Below, in pieces: positions 62,406 to 64,000 of a stretch of 64,000 nt of DNA (the stretch's first letter is position 1; each line of letters begins with the position of its first letter). This DNA is from Pseudomonadota bacterium (lineage in GTDB: Bacteria > Pseudomonadota > Alphaproteobacteria > Azospirillales > Azospirillaceae): assembly GCA_023423695.1 (NCBI GenBank), contig JAFAFA010000079.1:405605-469604 (forward strand). Reading direction: 5' to 3'. A program made the translations under genes and the position numbers. The notes beneath the pieces were generated by a model. That model was given only the letters and a program-made list of their open reading frames with translations. It made no database searches and was not told where the DNA came from.

Positions 62406-62444
62406 TCTCTCTCGCTGACCCTTTCCCGCTTGAAACGCACGCAT

Positions 62445-62480
62445 AAAAAAACGGGGGCCGGACGAACCGGCCCCCATTTT
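62445..62480. terminator. bidirectional intrinsic terminator
   Basis: A 9-bp stem GGGGGCCGG/CCGGCCCCC with an ACGAA loop and A/T runs on both sides lies between the lipoprotein gene and the convergent TRAP permease gene. Confidence 0.9.
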
Positions 62481-62510
62481 CGTTCAGGCTTCCGTTCAGG
62501 CTCTCCGCCG

Positions 62511-64000
62511 TCACTTGCCCTGAAGCTGCTTCATGATGTCGTCGGCCTGATTGTTCTCCGGCTCGGCAGGGCCGCCGAAGGGCGGAGCCACGTCCTGGTT
62601 GTCGAAGGCCGGAATTTCGATCTTCACGTCGTCCAGGTTGATTACCGGACCCTTGTCGCGGCCGGCATCGACCATCTGCGGGAAGGAGATGACGAGGGCG
62701 ACCATGATGAGCTGGATGACCACGAAGGGCACCGCACCCCAGTAGATCTGGCCGGTGGTGATCCTCGCGATCTTCTGTCCGGTTATCTTGTCGATATAGT
62801 CCGTCTTCGGCGCCACCGACCGCAGGAAGAACAGGGCGAAGCCGAAGGGCGGATGCATGAAGCTGGTCTGCATGTTGACGCCCAGCAGCACGCCGAACCA
62901 GATCAGGTCGATGCCCAGCTTGTCCGCCACCGGCCCCAGCAGGGGAACGAAGATGAAGGCGAGCTCGAAGAAATCGAGGAAGAAGGCCAGCACGAAGATC
63001 AGGATGTTGCAGACGATCAGGAAGCCCAGCTGGCCGCCCGGCAGGCTGGTCATCAGATGTTCGACCCAGAGGTCGCCGTTGACGGCCCGGAACACCAGAC
63101 CGAACACCGTCGAACCGATCAGGATGAACACCACGAAGGACGACAGCTTGGCCGTGGAGTCCATCGCCTGACGCATCAGGCTCCAGCTGAGCTGGCGCTT
63201 AGCCAGCGCCAACAGGATGGCGCCGGCGGCTCCCATCGCGCCGCCCTCCGTCGGCGTAGCGATGCCGAGGAAGATGGTGCCCAGCACCAGGAAGATCAGC
63301 ACCAGCGGCGGCACCAGCGAGGTGATGACCCGCAGAAGCAGCTTGGCGCCGCGCAGCGTGCGGGCCTCCGGCGGCAGGGCCGGAACCGCCGACGGGCGGA
63401 TGATGCTGGTGAGCAGAACATAGCCGGTGTAGAGGCCGGTGAGGACCAGACCCGGGATCAGCGCGCCGGCATACATGTCGCCGACCGAGCGGCCGAGCTG
63501 GTCGGCCAGGACGATCAGCACCAGCGACGGCGGGATGATCTGGGCCAGCGTTCCCGATGCGGCGATGACGCCGGTCGCGATCCGGCGGTCATAGCCGTAG
63601 CGCAGCATGATCGGCAGCGAGATCAGGCCCATGGAGATCACCGACGCGGCGACGACGCCGGTGGTCGCCGCCAGCAGCGCGCCGACGAAGATCACCGCAT
63701 AGGCCAGACCGCCGCGGATCGGACCGAACAGCTGCCCAATGGTGTCGAGCAGATCCTCGGCCATGCCGGAGCGTTCCAGGATCAGGCCCATGAAGGTGAA
63801 GAAGGGAATGGCCAGCAGCGTGTCGTTGCGCATGATGCCGAACACGCGCTCCGGCAGCGCCTGCAACAGCGCCGGGGTCAGCAGACCCAGCTCGATGCCG
63901 ATCAGACCGAAGACGAGGCCGTTCGCGGCGAGCGCGAAGGCGACCGGAAAACCCATCAACAGGAAAAGCACCAGGGCGCCGAACATCAGCGGCGCCATGT
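62511..64000 (-). CDS. dctM: TRAP transporter large permease, DctM type (start probably outside)
   Basis: Predicted large membrane subunit of a TRAP (tripartite ATP-independent periplasmic) importer, driven by an ion gradient. At least 495 residues with about 12-13 hydrophobic segments are visible, including PLMFGALVLFLLMGFPVAFALAANG and IAFIMLLQ-like helices. The C-terminal tail is polar and ends AEPENNQADDIMKQLQGK. ATG 63998 is a possible start, but related proteins have residues before MAPLMF, so the coding region probably continues beyond 64000. The substrate-binding and small-permease subunits are not in the window. Confidence 0.88.
   Translation of the reverse strand, partial: MAPLMFGALVLFLLMGFPVAFALAANGLVFGLIGIELGLLTPALLQALPERVFGIMRNDTLLAIPFFTFMGLILERSGMAEDLLDTIGQLFGPIRGGLAYAVIFVGALLAATTGVVAASVISMGLISLPIMLRYGYDRRIATGVIAASGTLAQIIPPSLVLIVLADQLGRSVGDMYAGALIPGLVLTGLYTGYVLLTSIIRPSAVPALPPEARTLRGAKLLLRVITSLVPPLVLIFLVLGTIFLGIATPTEGGAMGAAGAILLALAKRQLSWSLMRQAMDSTAKLSSFVVFILIGSTVFGLVFRAVNGDLWVEHLMTSLPGGQLGFLIVCNILIFVLAFFLDFFELAFIFVPLLGPVADKLGIDLIWFGVLLGVNMQTSFMHPPFGFALFFLRSVAPKTDYIDKITGQKIARITTGQIYWGAVPFVVIQLIMVALVISFPQMVDAGRDKGPVINLDDVKIEIPAFDNQDVAPPFGGPAEPENNQADDIMKQLQGK

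Noticed and set aside
1..64000. CRISPR arrays, prophage or transposase genes
   Set aside because: No regularly spaced direct repeats of 24-40 bp, no integrase or transposase motifs, and no phage structural genes were seen.

Overview
The window looks like a chromosomal segment of a free-living, high-GC alphaproteobacterium, most likely Rhodospirillales and Azospirillum-like. The evidence is the codon usage, a popZ-valS pair beside tolC and pcm, an alaC-hom-glpX cluster, an aapJQMP amino-acid importer, a DUF1127 protein, CtrA-type (TTAA-N7-TTAA) sites and FNR/FixK-type (TTGAY-N4-RTCAA) sites. The genus is inferred, not proven. Most of the sequence is dense, ordinary housekeeping and accessory genes. 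No prophage, insertion sequence, CRISPR array or rRNA operon was seen.

Layout. 1-6.6 kb: end of an RND efflux pump, a patatin phospholipase, a TrmH-type RNA methyltransferase overlapping a SUV3-type helicase, mntH and slyX. 6.6-9.2 kb: a copper module (multicopper oxidase plus a small His/Met/Cys-rich exported protein), a zinc-finger-like small protein and a cluster of hairpins. 9.2-16.5 kb: pbpC with an alpha-2-macroglobulin. 16.5-19.4 kb: a structured inverted-repeat element, a LysR regulator overlapping moeA (with an FNR-type box), and cutA. 19.5-25.5 kb: a soluble hybrid kinase, a DUF1127 protein, glpX, hom and alaC. 25.8-29.8 kb: a NIT-domain chemoreceptor, an ADP-ribosyltransferase-like protein and a REC-Hpt regulator. 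30-38.6 kb: an AhpD-like protein, sppA, an ABC-F ATPase, exoD, a stress protein and mutS. 38.6-44.6 kb: valS, popZ, tolC, a rhodanese and pcm, all leftward. 45 kb: tRNA-Cys and tRNA-Asn. 45.6-52.6 kb: small unknown proteins, a DegP-like pseudoprotease, a NUDIX hydrolase, cysK, alaX, sseA, two GNAT acetyltransferases and a small membrane protein. 52.6-60.7 kb: two tandem small-RNA genes, hisC, the aap importer, metC, hisI and a third copy of the small RNA. 61-64 kb: an RTX protein under tandem CtrA-type sites, a lipoprotein and a TRAP large permease that runs off the end.

The most interesting signal is a family of three predicted 58-64-nt small RNAs. Each has an FNR/FixK-type box centred about 41.5 bp before the inferred start, a fixed 34-35 bp spacing from the box to an identical 17-nt 5' end (TGTCTCTAACCCTCCCT), and a different intrinsic terminator hairpin. 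Two lie in tandem at 52.59-52.84 kb on the minus strand and one at 60.57-60.68 kb on the plus strand. A similar box precedes moeA, so low-oxygen control may link molybdenum-cofactor synthesis with these RNAs. Other notable items are the ADP-ribosyltransferase-like protein, a DegP-like protein lacking all three catalytic residues, tandem CtrA-type sites before an RTX gene, and a 152-bp inverted-repeat element that supplies the end of a LysR coding sequence.
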